Positions 45,678-54,550 of a stretch of DNA of 64,000 nt are shown here, piece by piece (the stretch's first letter is position 1; each line of letters starts with the position of its first letter). The translations under genes and the position numbers were made by a program. This DNA comes from Paenibacillus kyungheensis (lineage in GTDB: Bacteria > Bacillota > Bacilli > Paenibacillales > Paenibacillaceae). The notes under the pieces were generated by a model. The model was not told the DNA's origin, ran no database searches, and saw only the letters and a list, made by a program, of their open reading frames with translations. Location of the stretch: the NCBI RefSeq assembly GCF_028606985.1, contig NZ_CP117416.1, forward strand, positions 1,464,001 to 1,528,000, given 5' to 3'.

Positions 45678-46757
45678 ATGACCTGTCAAGGTAAAGACTT
45701 ACCTATCGAAGTAGTAGACACTACCGGAATTGTTCAGTACGATATCGCTTCAGCTACCAAAGGCGGTACCCGGCGCCTAATGGTAAGTGATAATCCAGAA
45801 ACGTTGAATGAAGCGAATTTCCCTGTACGTCATGGTACATTATGGCATGACGTAGTGCAGACTAATAACAAAACGGTACAACACCGCATTTTTGCATGGC
45901 ATTATAACGTGCTTAAAGATCCAGTGAAAGTCGGAATTACACTTGAAAATAAAGCTAATCATGGTGCTCTTCGTATTACATCGGTTACTCGTGAATACCG
46001 GGTCGGTGGAGATGATGTGAACTGGATTAACGATATTGGTACTTGTATTTCCAGAGCTACATTAGGAGGAACAGCTGATCAACGTACAGCTGAGAATCCA
46101 TTGATCAAACAGTTACAATCTGGCTTGATCGAGAGCTTTATTGTACCGCCGGGTAAATTGCTTGGATTTATGTATGACTTTACAGTAGAAAGTACAGATA
46201 GTGGACAGATCAGTTATGAAGTGCGTACTGTTGCTTCGCGTGATACTGCATATGATCTTACTTTAATTAAATCAGCACCGTTGCCCCCTGCACCACAGGC
46301 TCATCCACGTGGTAGTTGGAACTTTTCTGAGACTAATGCAATCACTCCTGTCTATACGGTAGGATCAGCTCGTGTCATTTATCCAACAGCTGCAAAAACG
46401 AAAAAAGATGGCTCGTTACCAGCCGATCAATTATTTACAGCAGCCAATAGTGAACTACCGAGTTCTCTAGATAATCGTGCTCAATTTGGAGCAGTCTACA
46501 ATGTTACTGTTCCGGTTAATAACCCATCTTCACAAACACGTACAATCAAAATTTCACTGAATCCACGTGGTGGTAGTTATGGTGGAGCTGTTCGCAAAGA
46601 TGGACAGACCTATGGTGTTCCATTAATGCGTACCAACACACAAGCATGTCCTGTCTATACACTTAATGCGCCACCCGGAAATAGTAAATATACGTTTGCT
46701 TTGATGATTGCAGGTGCTTCTTCTACACCGTTAGGTATTCTGGTAGAAACTCTTTAA
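45678..46757 (+). CDS. Unrecognised beta-rich protein
   Basis: A 359-residue protein without signal peptide, membrane segment or recognised motif. It is rich in Thr, Val, Asn and Gly, strands alternate with turns, and the two halves (to about 190 and from about 215) are joined by a proline-rich linker (LPPAPQAHPRG). The second half ends in an apparent beta-sandwich (NVTVPVNNPSSQTRTIKISL). AGAGGAGG precedes the ATG. It stands alone between leuA and an aldo/keto reductase. Cytosolic, or exported by a non-classical route; no function proposed. Confidence 0.7.
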   Translation: MTCQGKDLPIEVVDTTGIVQYDIASATKGGTRRLMVSDNPETLNEANFPVRHGTLWHDVVQTNNKTVQHRIFAWHYNVLKDPVKVGITLENKANHGALRITSVTREYRVGGDDVNWINDIGTCISRATLGGTADQRTAENPLIKQLQSGLIESFIVPPGKLLGFMYDFTVESTDSGQISYEVRTVASRDTAYDLTLIKSAPLPPAPQAHPRGSWNFSETNAITPVYTVGSARVIYPTAAKTKKDGSLPADQLFTAANSELPSSLDNRAQFGAVYNVTVPVNNPSSQTRTIKISLNPRGGSYGGAVRKDGQTYGVPLMRTNTQACPVYTLNAPPGNSKYTFALMIAGASSTPLGILVETL

Positions 46758-46790
46758 TTATATGAGCGTTAAAAAATAGTAAAGTGATAC

Positions 46791-46870
46791 TAGCAAATGA
46801 CTAGATAGCAATAAACTAGCAATACTACAGCAAATAATTAGCCACAATATAGCAAGTAGCTAGCAACAAT
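46791..46870 (+). repeat. Degenerate 11-bp tandem repeat
   Basis: TAGCAA-like words start at 46806, 46817, 46828, 46839, 46850 and 46861, exactly 11 bases apart; the third and fourth copies are CAGCAA and TAGCCA. One further TAGCAA stands at 46791. It lies between a gene stop and a bidirectional terminator. Confidence 0.7.
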
Positions 46871-46872
46871 AA

Positions 46873-46917
46873 AAAAAGCTCTTCTTTTGTCTTTGCAGAC
46901 AAGTAGAAGAGCTTTTT
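46873..46917. terminator. Bidirectional terminator
   Basis: AAAAAGCTCTTCT pairs with AGAAGAGCTTTTT, inner TGTC with GACA. T-runs on both strands serve the convergent genes. Confidence 0.88.
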
Positions 46918-46971
46918 CTAATGCTTATTCATGTATAAAAAATAAAATACTTATAGAAGACAGCGTATCGT

Positions 46972-47952
46972 TTACCAAGCGTAAGCTTTAGGAGCGGCTC
47001 CACCTGGACCTGGGAATATTTCATCTAGACGAGTCATTGTAGCTTCATCTAGCTTCACATCGATAATACGTAAAGAGCTTTCAAATTGTTCTGCTGTACG
47101 TGGTCCAATAATTGGAGCAGTAACAGCTGGATTAGCAAGTACCCATGCCAGAGCAACCACATCTTGAGGTTCACCGAGTTCATTACACAATTCAGCATAT
47201 TGTTCTAGCTGTTCTTTATGTTGATCTACTCGATTGGCATCGCCACCACTGCGTGAACCTTCGATTTTTTTGAGTGCATTACGTCCAAGTAATCCACCAT
47301 CAAGTGGACTCCACGGAATAACACCCAATCCAAGCGCATGAGCAGCCGGAAGAACTTCCAATTCAGGTTGACGACACAATAAGCTATATTTGTGCTGTTC
47401 TGAAATCAAACCTAAGAAATTACGGTTTTCAGCCGCTTTTTGAGCGATAGCGATATGCCATGCAGCAAAGTTACTTGAACCGACATAACCGATTTTACCT
47501 TGTTGAACAGCGACTTCAAATGCACCCCATAACTCATCCCAACTTACATTTGTATCGATATGATGCATTTGATACAATTCCACATGATCTGTTTGTAAGC
47601 GTTTGAGAGAACCTTCAAGGTGACGACGAATTTTGTAAGCAGATAATCCACCATCGCTATTTGGGCCATCCAAATCTTTATGCATCGTTCCATATACTTT
47701 AGTTGCGAGCACTACTTTTTCACGACGGTTACCACCTTGTTTGAACCAACGTCCGATAATCTCTTCAGTTGTTCCAACACCTACTTTAAATCCGTATACA
47801 TTCGCAGTATCAAAAAAGTTGATGCCTGCATCAAGAGCAGCGTCCATAATTCGGAATGATTCTTTCTCATCTGTAACAGGTCCAAAATTCATGGTGCCCA
47901 AACAAATACGGCTGACCTTTAACCCTGACTTACCAAGATATGAATAATCCAT
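46972..47952 (-). CDS. Aldo/keto reductase
   Basis: A 326-residue NADPH-dependent TIM-barrel oxidoreductase. GINFFDTANVYG (about 42-53, catalytic Asp and Tyr), KVVLATKVYGTM (catalytic Lys), YQMHHID (catalytic His) and GSSNFAAW are present, and VTAPIIGPRTAEQ marks the cofactor end. Substrate unknown. The ATG at 47952 has GAGGAG eight bases upstream. It is transcribed toward the orphan protein and away from leuB. Confidence 0.92.
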   Translation of the reverse strand: MDYSYLGKSGLKVSRICLGTMNFGPVTDEKESFRIMDAALDAGINFFDTANVYGFKVGVGTTEEIIGRWFKQGGNRREKVVLATKVYGTMHKDLDGPNSDGGLSAYKIRRHLEGSLKRLQTDHVELYQMHHIDTNVSWDELWGAFEVAVQQGKIGYVGSSNFAAWHIAIAQKAAENRNFLGLISEQHKYSLLCRQPELEVLPAAHALGLGVIPWSPLDGGLLGRNALKKIEGSRSGGDANRVDQHKEQLEQYAELCNELGEPQDVVALAWVLANPAVTAPIIGPRTAEQFESSLRIIDVKLDEATMTRLDEIFPGPGGAAPKAYAW

Positions 47953-48329
47953 AATATGCACTCCTCTGTTTTTAAAATATTGAATGTCGTGTTGAACAGC
48001 ACTCCGTAACTATTTTAGACCTTGTACCTGTGAACAGCAAATTTCTTTATCCATAATTTGGTACAAATTCCTATGTTACTATACCATATAAGAATACAGA
48101 AGTGGGAATAAGAAAAATTATAGCTTGAAATAACATATTATTTTAAATAAAGAACCTTTTCTATCTATACAAAATACAATTACAATTGCTCAATCTTATC
48201 TCTGAAAAGAAGCTTATAGGATTTGCCTATGAAGGTCATAGTTTGTATATCTTGGCTAAGACCTGACATGTATGATAAAACTGTGTATAGGTGAAATGAA
48301 CGAACTTAACATAAAAGGAGACTTCTAAT
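47953..48329. other. Divergent region between aldo/keto reductase and leuB
   Basis: 377 AT-rich bases. Short stems AGGTC/GACCT and CTTATAGG/CCTATGAAG occur before leuB, but no T-box, riboswitch or convincing promoter could be identified. TATGAT at 48269-48274 is a possible -10. Confidence 0.4.
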
Positions 48330-49424
48330 ATGACAGACGTAAAAAAAATTGCAGTAATTGCTGGTGACGGTATCGGACCAGAAGTTGTAGCAGAAGCTGA
48401 AAAAGTATTGAAAAAAGCAGAAGAATTATACGGCTATTCTTTTGAAACGGAACATGCGCTATTTGGCGGAATTGCTATAGACGAAAAAGGAACACCGCTT
48501 CCTCAAGAAACGTTAGATGTCTGTAAAAGCGCAGATGCTGTATTGCTTGGAGCTGTAGGTGGTCCGAAATGGGATAACAACTCTAAAGAATTACGTCCAG
48601 AAACAGGTCTACTTGGGATTCGCAAAGCATTAGGTCTATTTTCTAACTTGCGTCCAGCGGTTGTATTTGATTGTTTGAAAGAAGCATCTACACTGAAACC
48701 AGAAGTATTAGAAGGTACAGACTTAATGGTAGTACGTGAATTAACAGGCGGTATTTATTTCGGTGAGAAATTAAGAAGACAAGGTGAACATGGAGAAGAA
48801 GCGGTAGACACTTGTGTATACAATGTGACTGAGATCGAGCGCATCACTCGTCAAGCTTTTGAAATTGCTCAAAAGCGTCGTAAAAAATTAGCTTCTGTAG
48901 ATAAAGCGAATGTACTGGAAACGTCTCGTCTATGGCGTGAAACGGTAAATCGGATCGCTCCTGATTATCCAGATGTAGAACTAGAGCATGTATTGGTTGA
49001 TAACTGTGCGATGCAATTGCTTCGTCGTCCATCTAGCTTTGATGTGATCGTGACTGAAAATATGTTTGGCGATATTCTGAGTGATGAAGCAGCAATGTTA
49101 ACAGGATCGATCGGAATGTTAGCATCTGCTTCTATGGGAGACAGTACCGATGCAGGAAGCTTCGGATTGTATGAGCCAGTACACGGTTCAGCTCCTGATA
49201 TTGCAGGACAAGGATTGGCGAATCCAATAGCAACTATTTTGTCAGTGGCATTGATGTTCCGTCTGACATTCAATTATGCAGACGCAGCCGATGCGATTGA
49301 AGCCGCTGTTGCTAAAGTATTAGATGAAGGTCACCGTACAGCTGATATTGCTGTAGATAAGAGTCAGGCATTATCGACTTCACAAATGGGTGATTTGATC
49401 GTAGCAGCGATGCAAAAAGCATAA
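48330..49424 (+). CDS. leuB: 3-isopropylmalate dehydrogenase
   Basis: A 364-residue NAD-dependent decarboxylating dehydrogenase of the third leucine step. [18 protein letters not shown] starts it, [19 protein letters not shown] (about 93-111) binds substrate, and [19 protein letters not shown] (about 245) gives metal and cofactor contacts. AAAGGAG precedes the ATG. Here it is separated from leuA by two unrelated genes and lacks leuCD beside it, unlike Bacillus subtilis. No T-box precedes it. Confidence 0.96.
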   Translation: MTDVKKIAVIAGDGIGPEVVAEAEKVLKKAEELYGYSFETEHALFGGIAIDEKGTPLPQETLDVCKSADAVLLGAVGGPKWDNNSKELRPETGLLGIRKALGLFSNLRPAVVFDCLKEASTLKPEVLEGTDLMVVRELTGGIYFGEKLRRQGEHGEEAVDTCVYNVTEIERITRQAFEIAQKRRKKLASVDKANVLETSRLWRETVNRIAPDYPDVELEHVLVDNCAMQLLRRPSSFDVIVTENMFGDILSDEAAMLTGSIGMLASASMGDSTDAGSFGLYEPVHGSAPDIAGQGLANPIATILSVALMFRLTFNYADAADAIEAAVAKVLDEGHRTADIAVDKSQALSTSQMGDLIVAAMQKA

Positions 49425-49538
49425 TCCATTCATTTCACATTTTGGAGATCGTTTATCGTTTGTATATGTGATCAAAATGTGACATTAGCTCTCTTTGCTA
49501 GAGCCAGCAGACATTAAATTGTACTGAAAAATCCTTAT

Positions 49539-49553
49539 TTAGAATTATTATAA
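49539..49553 (+). promoter_or_regulatory. PerR box before the peroxiredoxin gene
   Basis: TTAGAATTATTATAA differs from the consensus TTATAATNATTATAA at one position. A TATAAT overlaps it at 49549-49554, so PerR bound here would block transcription. Confidence 0.75.
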
Positions 49554-49688
49554 TAAAGTATCTCTTCTAATCTTGACTTTGATTTGGGTCGATGATAACA
49601 TTCTTGTCATAGCGTTTAGAGTTATCATACAGATAGGAAAGAAAAGTGTGTATTGACTTTTCTTATATAAAAGGAGGAATACTGGATT

Positions 49689-50237
49689 ATGGCAGATCGT
49701 TTGGTAGGTAAACAAGCACCAGATTTTAACATGGAGACCGTTTCTGGTGACGGTAAAGATTTTGGACGCGTTCAATTGTCCGATTACAAAGGTAAATGGT
49801 TGGTATTTTTCTTCTATCCACTAGATTTCACTTTTGTATGCCCTACAGAAATCACTGCACTTAGTGATGCAGCTGAAGAATTCAAAGCATTGGATACTGA
49901 AATTGTTGGTGTAAGTACTGACTCTATTCACAGTCACAAAGCTTGGATTAACACTGCTCCAGAAAACAATGGTCTAGGTCAATTGAACTTCCCATTGGCT
50001 TCCGATATTACGAAAAAAGTTGCTTCTGATTATGGCGTATTGATCGAAGAAGAAGGCGTAGCTCTTCGCGGTCTATTCATCATCGATCCAGAAGGCGAAT
50101 TGAAATATGAAGTAGTTAACCACAACGATGTAGGTCGTAGCGTAGAAGAAACTCTTCGCGTATTGCAAGCTCTACAATCTGGTGGATTGTGCCCAATGAA
50201 CTGGAAACCAGGACAAAAAACATTAGTTACTTCTTAA
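49689..50237 (+). CDS. 2-Cys peroxiredoxin (AhpC/TSA family)
   Basis: A 182-residue thiol peroxidase that reduces hydrogen peroxide and organic peroxides. The peroxidatic Cys is in FTFVCPTE (about 53) and the resolving Cys in GLCPMNW (about 170), typical of dimeric Prx1/AhpC enzymes; it resembles Bacillus YkuU. AAAGGAGG precedes the ATG. A PerR box about 140 bases upstream predicts induction by peroxide. The leader also has an ATGATAAC/GTTATCAT hairpin at about 49593-49629. No ahpF follows, so the electron donor is probably thioredoxin. Confidence 0.92.
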   Translation: MADRLVGKQAPDFNMETVSGDGKDFGRVQLSDYKGKWLVFFFYPLDFTFVCPTEITALSDAAEEFKALDTEIVGVSTDSIHSHKAWINTAPENNGLGQLNFPLASDITKKVASDYGVLIEEEGVALRGLFIIDPEGELKYEVVNHNDVGRSVEETLRVLQALQSGGLCPMNWKPGQKTLVTS

Positions 50238-50261
50238 TATAAGAAAAAGTAATCTATTTTG

Positions 50262-50298
50262 CCCCTTCATTCGTATATTCTACGAATGGGGGGGTTTT
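50262..50298 (+). terminator. Terminator after the peroxiredoxin gene
   Basis: CCCCTTCATTCGTA pairs with TACGAATGGGGG, then TTTT. Confidence 0.85.
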
Positions 50299-50419
50299 GT
50301 CTTCTCCCAAAAAAGTGTAGAATGGACACAAGCTGGTTAATAATCATTCACAATCAATTATTTTGATGATATTGGGGTAAGGTTGAAAATCATAGAATAA
50401 TGTATGGAGGGTGAGCAAC

Positions 50420-50824
50420 ATGAGCTTTTGCTGTGGCGGCAGTATGATAGGTACGAAAGGGACTTTAAAACATTTTCGAACCCAGGTTCATAATGTTCCC
50501 CTACTCGTATGTCCTGTATGTGAACGGGTTGAAGTTCATTACAAAGTAGAAAGTGAGTATGAGATTTTGGCTGAGTATGCGCATGGCGATGGCACACCTG
50601 AGATTGATTTTCAGGATTATGTGATGGAAGATGAAGCAACCATGTTCGAGAATTGCGTGAATATGGAAGAAGATGACCCAATGACCATGGTGCAAAGTCA
50701 GATTGATATGGGTCTAGACCTGCTCGCTGTAGCCAAAAAAATCAATGATGAGAAATGGGAACGTGATCTGAAAAGACGCCTTGCTGTTATGAGTCTACGT
50801 CGCTCTCGTCTTCAACACAAGTAA
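50420..50824 (+). CDS. Zinc-finger hypothetical protein, YgiT-like
   Basis: A 134-residue protein with CCGG near the start and CPVC at about 30-33, together a probable zinc site. An acidic middle (MEDEATMFENCVNMEEDD) and a basic C-terminus (LKRRLAVMSLRRSRLQHK) follow. The Cys arrangement recalls YgiT-type zinc fingers, which act in transcription control, but no partner toxin is adjacent. The ATG at 50420 has GGAGGG at good spacing; GTG 50411 is too close to it. Confidence 0.65.
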   Translation: MSFCCGGSMIGTKGTLKHFRTQVHNVPLLVCPVCERVEVHYKVESEYEILAEYAHGDGTPEIDFQDYVMEDEATMFENCVNMEEDDPMTMVQSQIDMGLDLLAVAKKINDEKWERDLKRRLAVMSLRRSRLQHK

Positions 50825-50853
50825 GCTTATACATTACGAACAATTGAATATAT

Positions 50854-50891
50854 AAAAAAGGAGAAGCTCTATATTATGCTTCTCCTTTTTT
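50854..50891 (+). terminator. Terminator after the zinc-finger gene
   Basis: AAAAAAGGAGAAGC pairs with GCTTCTCCTTTTTT around a ten-base loop. Confidence 0.9.
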
Positions 50892-50952
50892 GCATTTCAT
50901 CCAAATCACTGTATGATAAAACTAGATAGGTACAGAAAGGAAGATCTAAATA

Positions 50953-51951
50953 ATGGATACATATACCGTTAAGACACTAGCTGATCGTCTTCAGCAACAA
51001 GTAGGACAAGTTATCGTAGGTAAAGATCATGAGATTCAATTACTACTAACGGCTTTATTTGCTTCTGGACATGTATTGATGGAAGATGTACCCGGTACGG
51101 GTAAAACGATGCTTGCCAAAACGTTAGCAGCAGCGATGAGTTGCCATTTTCAGCGCATCCAATTCACACCGGATTTATTACCTTCTGACCTTACAGGAAT
51201 CCATTTTTTCAATCAAAAAGAAAGCGAATTCACATTTCGAGCAGGGCCTTTATTTGCTAATATCGTACTTGCAGATGAGATCAATCGTGCAACACCACGT
51301 ACTCAATCCAGTCTGCTGGAATGTATGGAAGAACAGCAGATTAGTGTAGATGGAGAGACGATGAAATTAGACAATCCATTTATGGTGATCGCTACGCAAA
51401 ATCCTGTAGATAATCAGGGAACTTTTCCATTACCGGAAGCTCAGATGGATCGATTTATGTTAAAAATGTCGATGGGTTATCCTTCCGCAGAAGAAGGAAT
51501 TGAGATTTTACGCAGAACATCGTTATCTTCACAAGCAAGTAAAGAAACAACTACAGATTCTAATTCAAGTTCTGTTTTTGAACAAGTAACTCGTGAACAA
51601 ATTATTGAAGCAAGACAGCTATGTCATGCAGTTACTATTCATGAGGATCTATTAGGCTATATTGTTCGTCTTGCAGAAGCTACACGTGGACACGAAGAGA
51701 TTGCTCTAGGTGCAAGCCCGAGAGCCACACAAGCCTTACTACGAGCTGCTCAAGCGTATGCAGCTATTCAAGGGAGAGATTATGTATTACCCGATGATAT
51801 TCAGACGATGGCATCTCCGGTGCTAGCCCATCGGTTGGTATTTAAAAATCGACATCACAATGATAAACATAAAGCTCATCTATTGATCCAATCTATTCTC
51901 GATACTGAACAGGTTCCTACTGAAGCCAATCTGGAAAGTAGAGTGAAGTAA
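50953..51951 (+). CDS. MoxR-type AAA+ ATPase
   Basis: A 332-residue chaperone-like ATPase. Walker A is PGTGKTMLAKT (about 46-56), Walker B is VLADEINRA (about 106), sensor 1 is VIATQNPVDNQGTFPLPEAQ (about 141-160), and ARALLRAAQA-like GASPRATQALLRAAQ is the lid. Such ATPases activate or assemble a neighbouring protein, often with von Willebrand or DUF58 partners. AAAGGAAG precedes the ATG. DUF58 begins directly after its stop. Confidence 0.9.
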   Translation: MDTYTVKTLADRLQQQVGQVIVGKDHEIQLLLTALFASGHVLMEDVPGTGKTMLAKTLAAAMSCHFQRIQFTPDLLPSDLTGIHFFNQKESEFTFRAGPLFANIVLADEINRATPRTQSSLLECMEEQQISVDGETMKLDNPFMVIATQNPVDNQGTFPLPEAQMDRFMLKMSMGYPSAEEGIEILRRTSLSSQASKETTTDSNSSSVFEQVTREQIIEARQLCHAVTIHEDLLGYIVRLAEATRGHEEIALGASPRATQALLRAAQAYAAIQGRDYVLPDDIQTMASPVLAHRLVFKNRHHNDKHKAHLLIQSILDTEQVPTEANLESRVK

Positions 51952-53106
51952 ATGGAGTTTTTCTGGCTACTTCTGATTGCTGGAGTCGTTGTTTTACTTC
52001 AAGCTCTAGTGTTAGGCAGACGATCTCTTCGACAGATCGATTATGAGCGCAAATTGTCTCGAACTTACTGTCATGTTGGCGAAGATATTGAAATGATCGA
52101 GATTATTCAAAATAAGCGCCGTATTCCTGTACCCTGGCTACGATTAGAGTCTATTTTACCAGCAGGCTTTCAATTCGGTCATCAAGCAGAGACAGCGATC
52201 AGCGAAGGCACACTGTATCAGAATCATACTAGCTTATTTAGTTTGTCTGCGCTTACACGGATTACACGCAGGCACCAGATTACTTGTCGACAACGTGGTG
52301 TTTTTCATATGGATAGCGCTTTGATGAGTGCAGGGGATGTATTTGGATTGGCACGTGCGAATCGTCCGCTTCGGATTGAATCTACAATGACTGTCTATCC
52401 TGCGTATACAGCGATAGATGAGATGCCAGAAGCGTATCGAAGCTGGCAAGGTGAAGTAGAAGTTAGACGCTGGACGAATGAAGATCCTTTTTTGATTACA
52501 GGAGTGCGAGAATACGGCTCGGGTGATCCGATGAATCAGATTCACTGGAAAGCGACAGCACGCACAGGTCAATTACAAGTGTATCGTCAGGGATATAGTG
52601 CTGATCCAGACGTAATGATTCTTCTGAATATTGAAATTAGTGAACAGATGTGGAGAGTGGTCACCGAGCCGATAGTAGCAGAGTGTGGTCTTAGTTATTG
52701 TGCAACAATCGCAGCAGATCTAATCGGTAAAGGTATGAAAGCAGGATTTGGACATAATGCGATTATTGCAACAGAAGATGAACAAGATGCGCGCATTTTA
52801 CCCGCTTACGGAAGTGAACAATTATCAGCATTACTACAATGTATGGCAGAAGTACAATTAAAAAGTAGATTGCCTTTTCATGAATTTTTACAATCTTTTG
52901 TTCCGCAACATGGACAGAGTAATAACATGGACATTTTAATCGTTACTCCACATGTATCGGAACCGATCAAGCAAGCTATCACGACATTAGAACAGTCTGG
53001 CTCTACTGTGAGCATTTTGCATGTGCCTGGTATAGAGCAGTTGAAGAAATCTAACCACTATCAGACCATGCAAGATCACCAACCTCGTAAGAAGGTGAGC
53101 GTATGA
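51952..53106 (+). CDS. DUF58 protein, membrane anchored
   Basis: A 384-residue protein with one or two N-terminal membrane helices (about 3-20) and a von Willebrand A-like DUF58 domain whose signature REYGSGDPMNQIHWKATART lies at about 185-204. DUF58 proteins pair with MoxR ATPases and with transglutaminase-like proteins. The start codon follows the moxR stop with no gap and it overlaps the next gene by four bases, so the three are one operon. Function unknown. Confidence 0.88.
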   Translation: MEFFWLLLIAGVVVLLQALVLGRRSLRQIDYERKLSRTYCHVGEDIEMIEIIQNKRRIPVPWLRLESILPAGFQFGHQAETAISEGTLYQNHTSLFSLSALTRITRRHQITCRQRGVFHMDSALMSAGDVFGLARANRPLRIESTMTVYPAYTAIDEMPEAYRSWQGEVEVRRWTNEDPFLITGVREYGSGDPMNQIHWKATARTGQLQVYRQGYSADPDVMILLNIEISEQMWRVVTEPIVAECGLSYCATIAADLIGKGMKAGFGHNAIIATEDEQDARILPAYGSEQLSALLQCMAEVQLKSRLPFHEFLQSFVPQHGQSNNMDILIVTPHVSEPIKQAITTLEQSGSTVSILHVPGIEQLKKSNHYQTMQDHQPRKKVSV

Positions 53107-54437
53107 CAACCAAAAGTCGTTCAACGATAACAAGCTACTCATTCTCTAGTCACTGGCAACCGCTTGCCTATATGCTGGCAGAAGTCGCTGCCTGTTATCC
53201 GATTATAGTTCTGTTAGATGCGTATCTATTTCATACAGATCAGCCTGTACTATGGGCGTTGTGGCTATTATGTGCAGGTGGTCTGGGAATTACATTACGT
53301 ATCGCCAGTAGACCTTCTTCTGGAAAATGGAAAATCATCAGTTGGTATATAGTATGGATTATTGTAGGATCTATTATACTTTGGACAATGGTACAACAGG
53401 TGGGCTTATCATCGATCTGGATCGCCAGTATATGTATGTTAGTTGTTGGATTATTTCGCGGTAATATGCTAGTGATGGGTGATTGGGATCAACTATTTCC
53501 GTTAACATTGCAATTGGTTTTACTGATTGTAGCATGGATTTTCTATGTGATTACAGGTTCAGAAGGTGATCTGTCATCTACTCATTTTTCAATTTATGTA
53601 GCAGGTATGATTCATTTATTTGCGATTCTTATGCGGTGTGGTTCCCGTCAGATAAGCTATTCTGTCTGGGAAGATGGATTTCCTCTAGCTGCTCTTCAAT
53701 TGGTTATTCGTCGGAGTCGGCGTTGGACATGGATTCTGATTGGATTGATTGCGATTATCGGCGGTAGTACACAATTGTCGGTGATATTGAGCTGGTTGTG
53801 GCAGAAGATACTGTCTCTTTTCCAAAATAATGAACCTACCGTGCCTAATCAAATGATTGAACCGATCACACCGCCCCCATTGCTACCACCAATGGATTTA
53901 CCGGAGCAAAGCCCTTCTATTTTGAATCCGGAGTGGATTGAGCGAATCGCTCAGATCATTATGATTGCTGCTCTAGCTGCTTTTGTAATAGGTGTAGGGC
54001 TGTTTCTATACCGTCTACTTCGCAAATATGGTCTACCACTCTGGCGCTGGTTATTACGTATTCTGGGGATTGAAAGTGATATTGTAGTACCTGTACAAGA
54101 GCCATCTTCAGGATATATCGATCAAACCGAAAAGATTCGTCCCACATCCGCATCTATAGGAATGAATTTTAAAAAGAAAGTGCCGGATGATCCTGCTGAA
54201 CGTGTGCGTTATCATTATGAACGATTGATTCGGCGAGGAATAAAGCGCGGTCTGGATCAGCATAAGGGCGATACACCGAATACACTTGGACGCAAAATGA
54301 TTGATTTAAATCCAAAGGAATCGTCAACCTATTCAGAACAACGTATCTCGATATTGATACACTGGTACAATCAGATTCGGTATGGTGCCAAGTCTGTGGA
54401 TGCTGAAGAACTGAAAGGTTGGGAGAAAAAAGATTGA
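53103..54437 (+). CDS. Multi-span membrane protein with C-terminal DUF4129
   Basis: A 444-residue protein with about six to seven membrane helices in residues 20-245, a proline-rich external stretch (PPPLLPPMDLPEQSP), one more helix (about 285-305) and a cytosolic DUF4129 domain (RVRYHYERLIRRGIKRG ... TPNTLGRK). The order resembles TgpA proteins but no transglutaminase core with Cys, His and Asp is present. The ATG overlaps the DUF58 stop; AAGGTGA is the ribosome binding site. It completes the MoxR-DUF58 operon. Confidence 0.8.
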   Translation: MTTKSRSTITSYSFSSHWQPLAYMLAEVAACYPIIVLLDAYLFHTDQPVLWALWLLCAGGLGITLRIASRPSSGKWKIISWYIVWIIVGSIILWTMVQQVGLSSIWIASICMLVVGLFRGNMLVMGDWDQLFPLTLQLVLLIVAWIFYVITGSEGDLSSTHFSIYVAGMIHLFAILMRCGSRQISYSVWEDGFPLAALQLVIRRSRRWTWILIGLIAIIGGSTQLSVILSWLWQKILSLFQNNEPTVPNQMIEPITPPPLLPPMDLPEQSPSILNPEWIERIAQIIMIAALAAFVIGVGLFLYRLLRKYGLPLWRWLLRILGIESDIVVPVQEPSSGYIDQTEKIRPTSASIGMNFKKKVPDDPAERVRYHYERLIRRGIKRGLDQHKGDTPNTLGRKMIDLNPKESSTYSEQRISILIHWYNQIRYGAKSVDAEELKGWEKKD

Positions 54438-54550
54438 ATATTTCATGAATTTATTCATGTGAAGCTTTAAAGCGTGTTAGAAAATTCTTTACTTTTAAAG
54501 GATGCTTACAGTATCATGGAGAGAATGAAACGGCTGAAAGGAGATTAACA

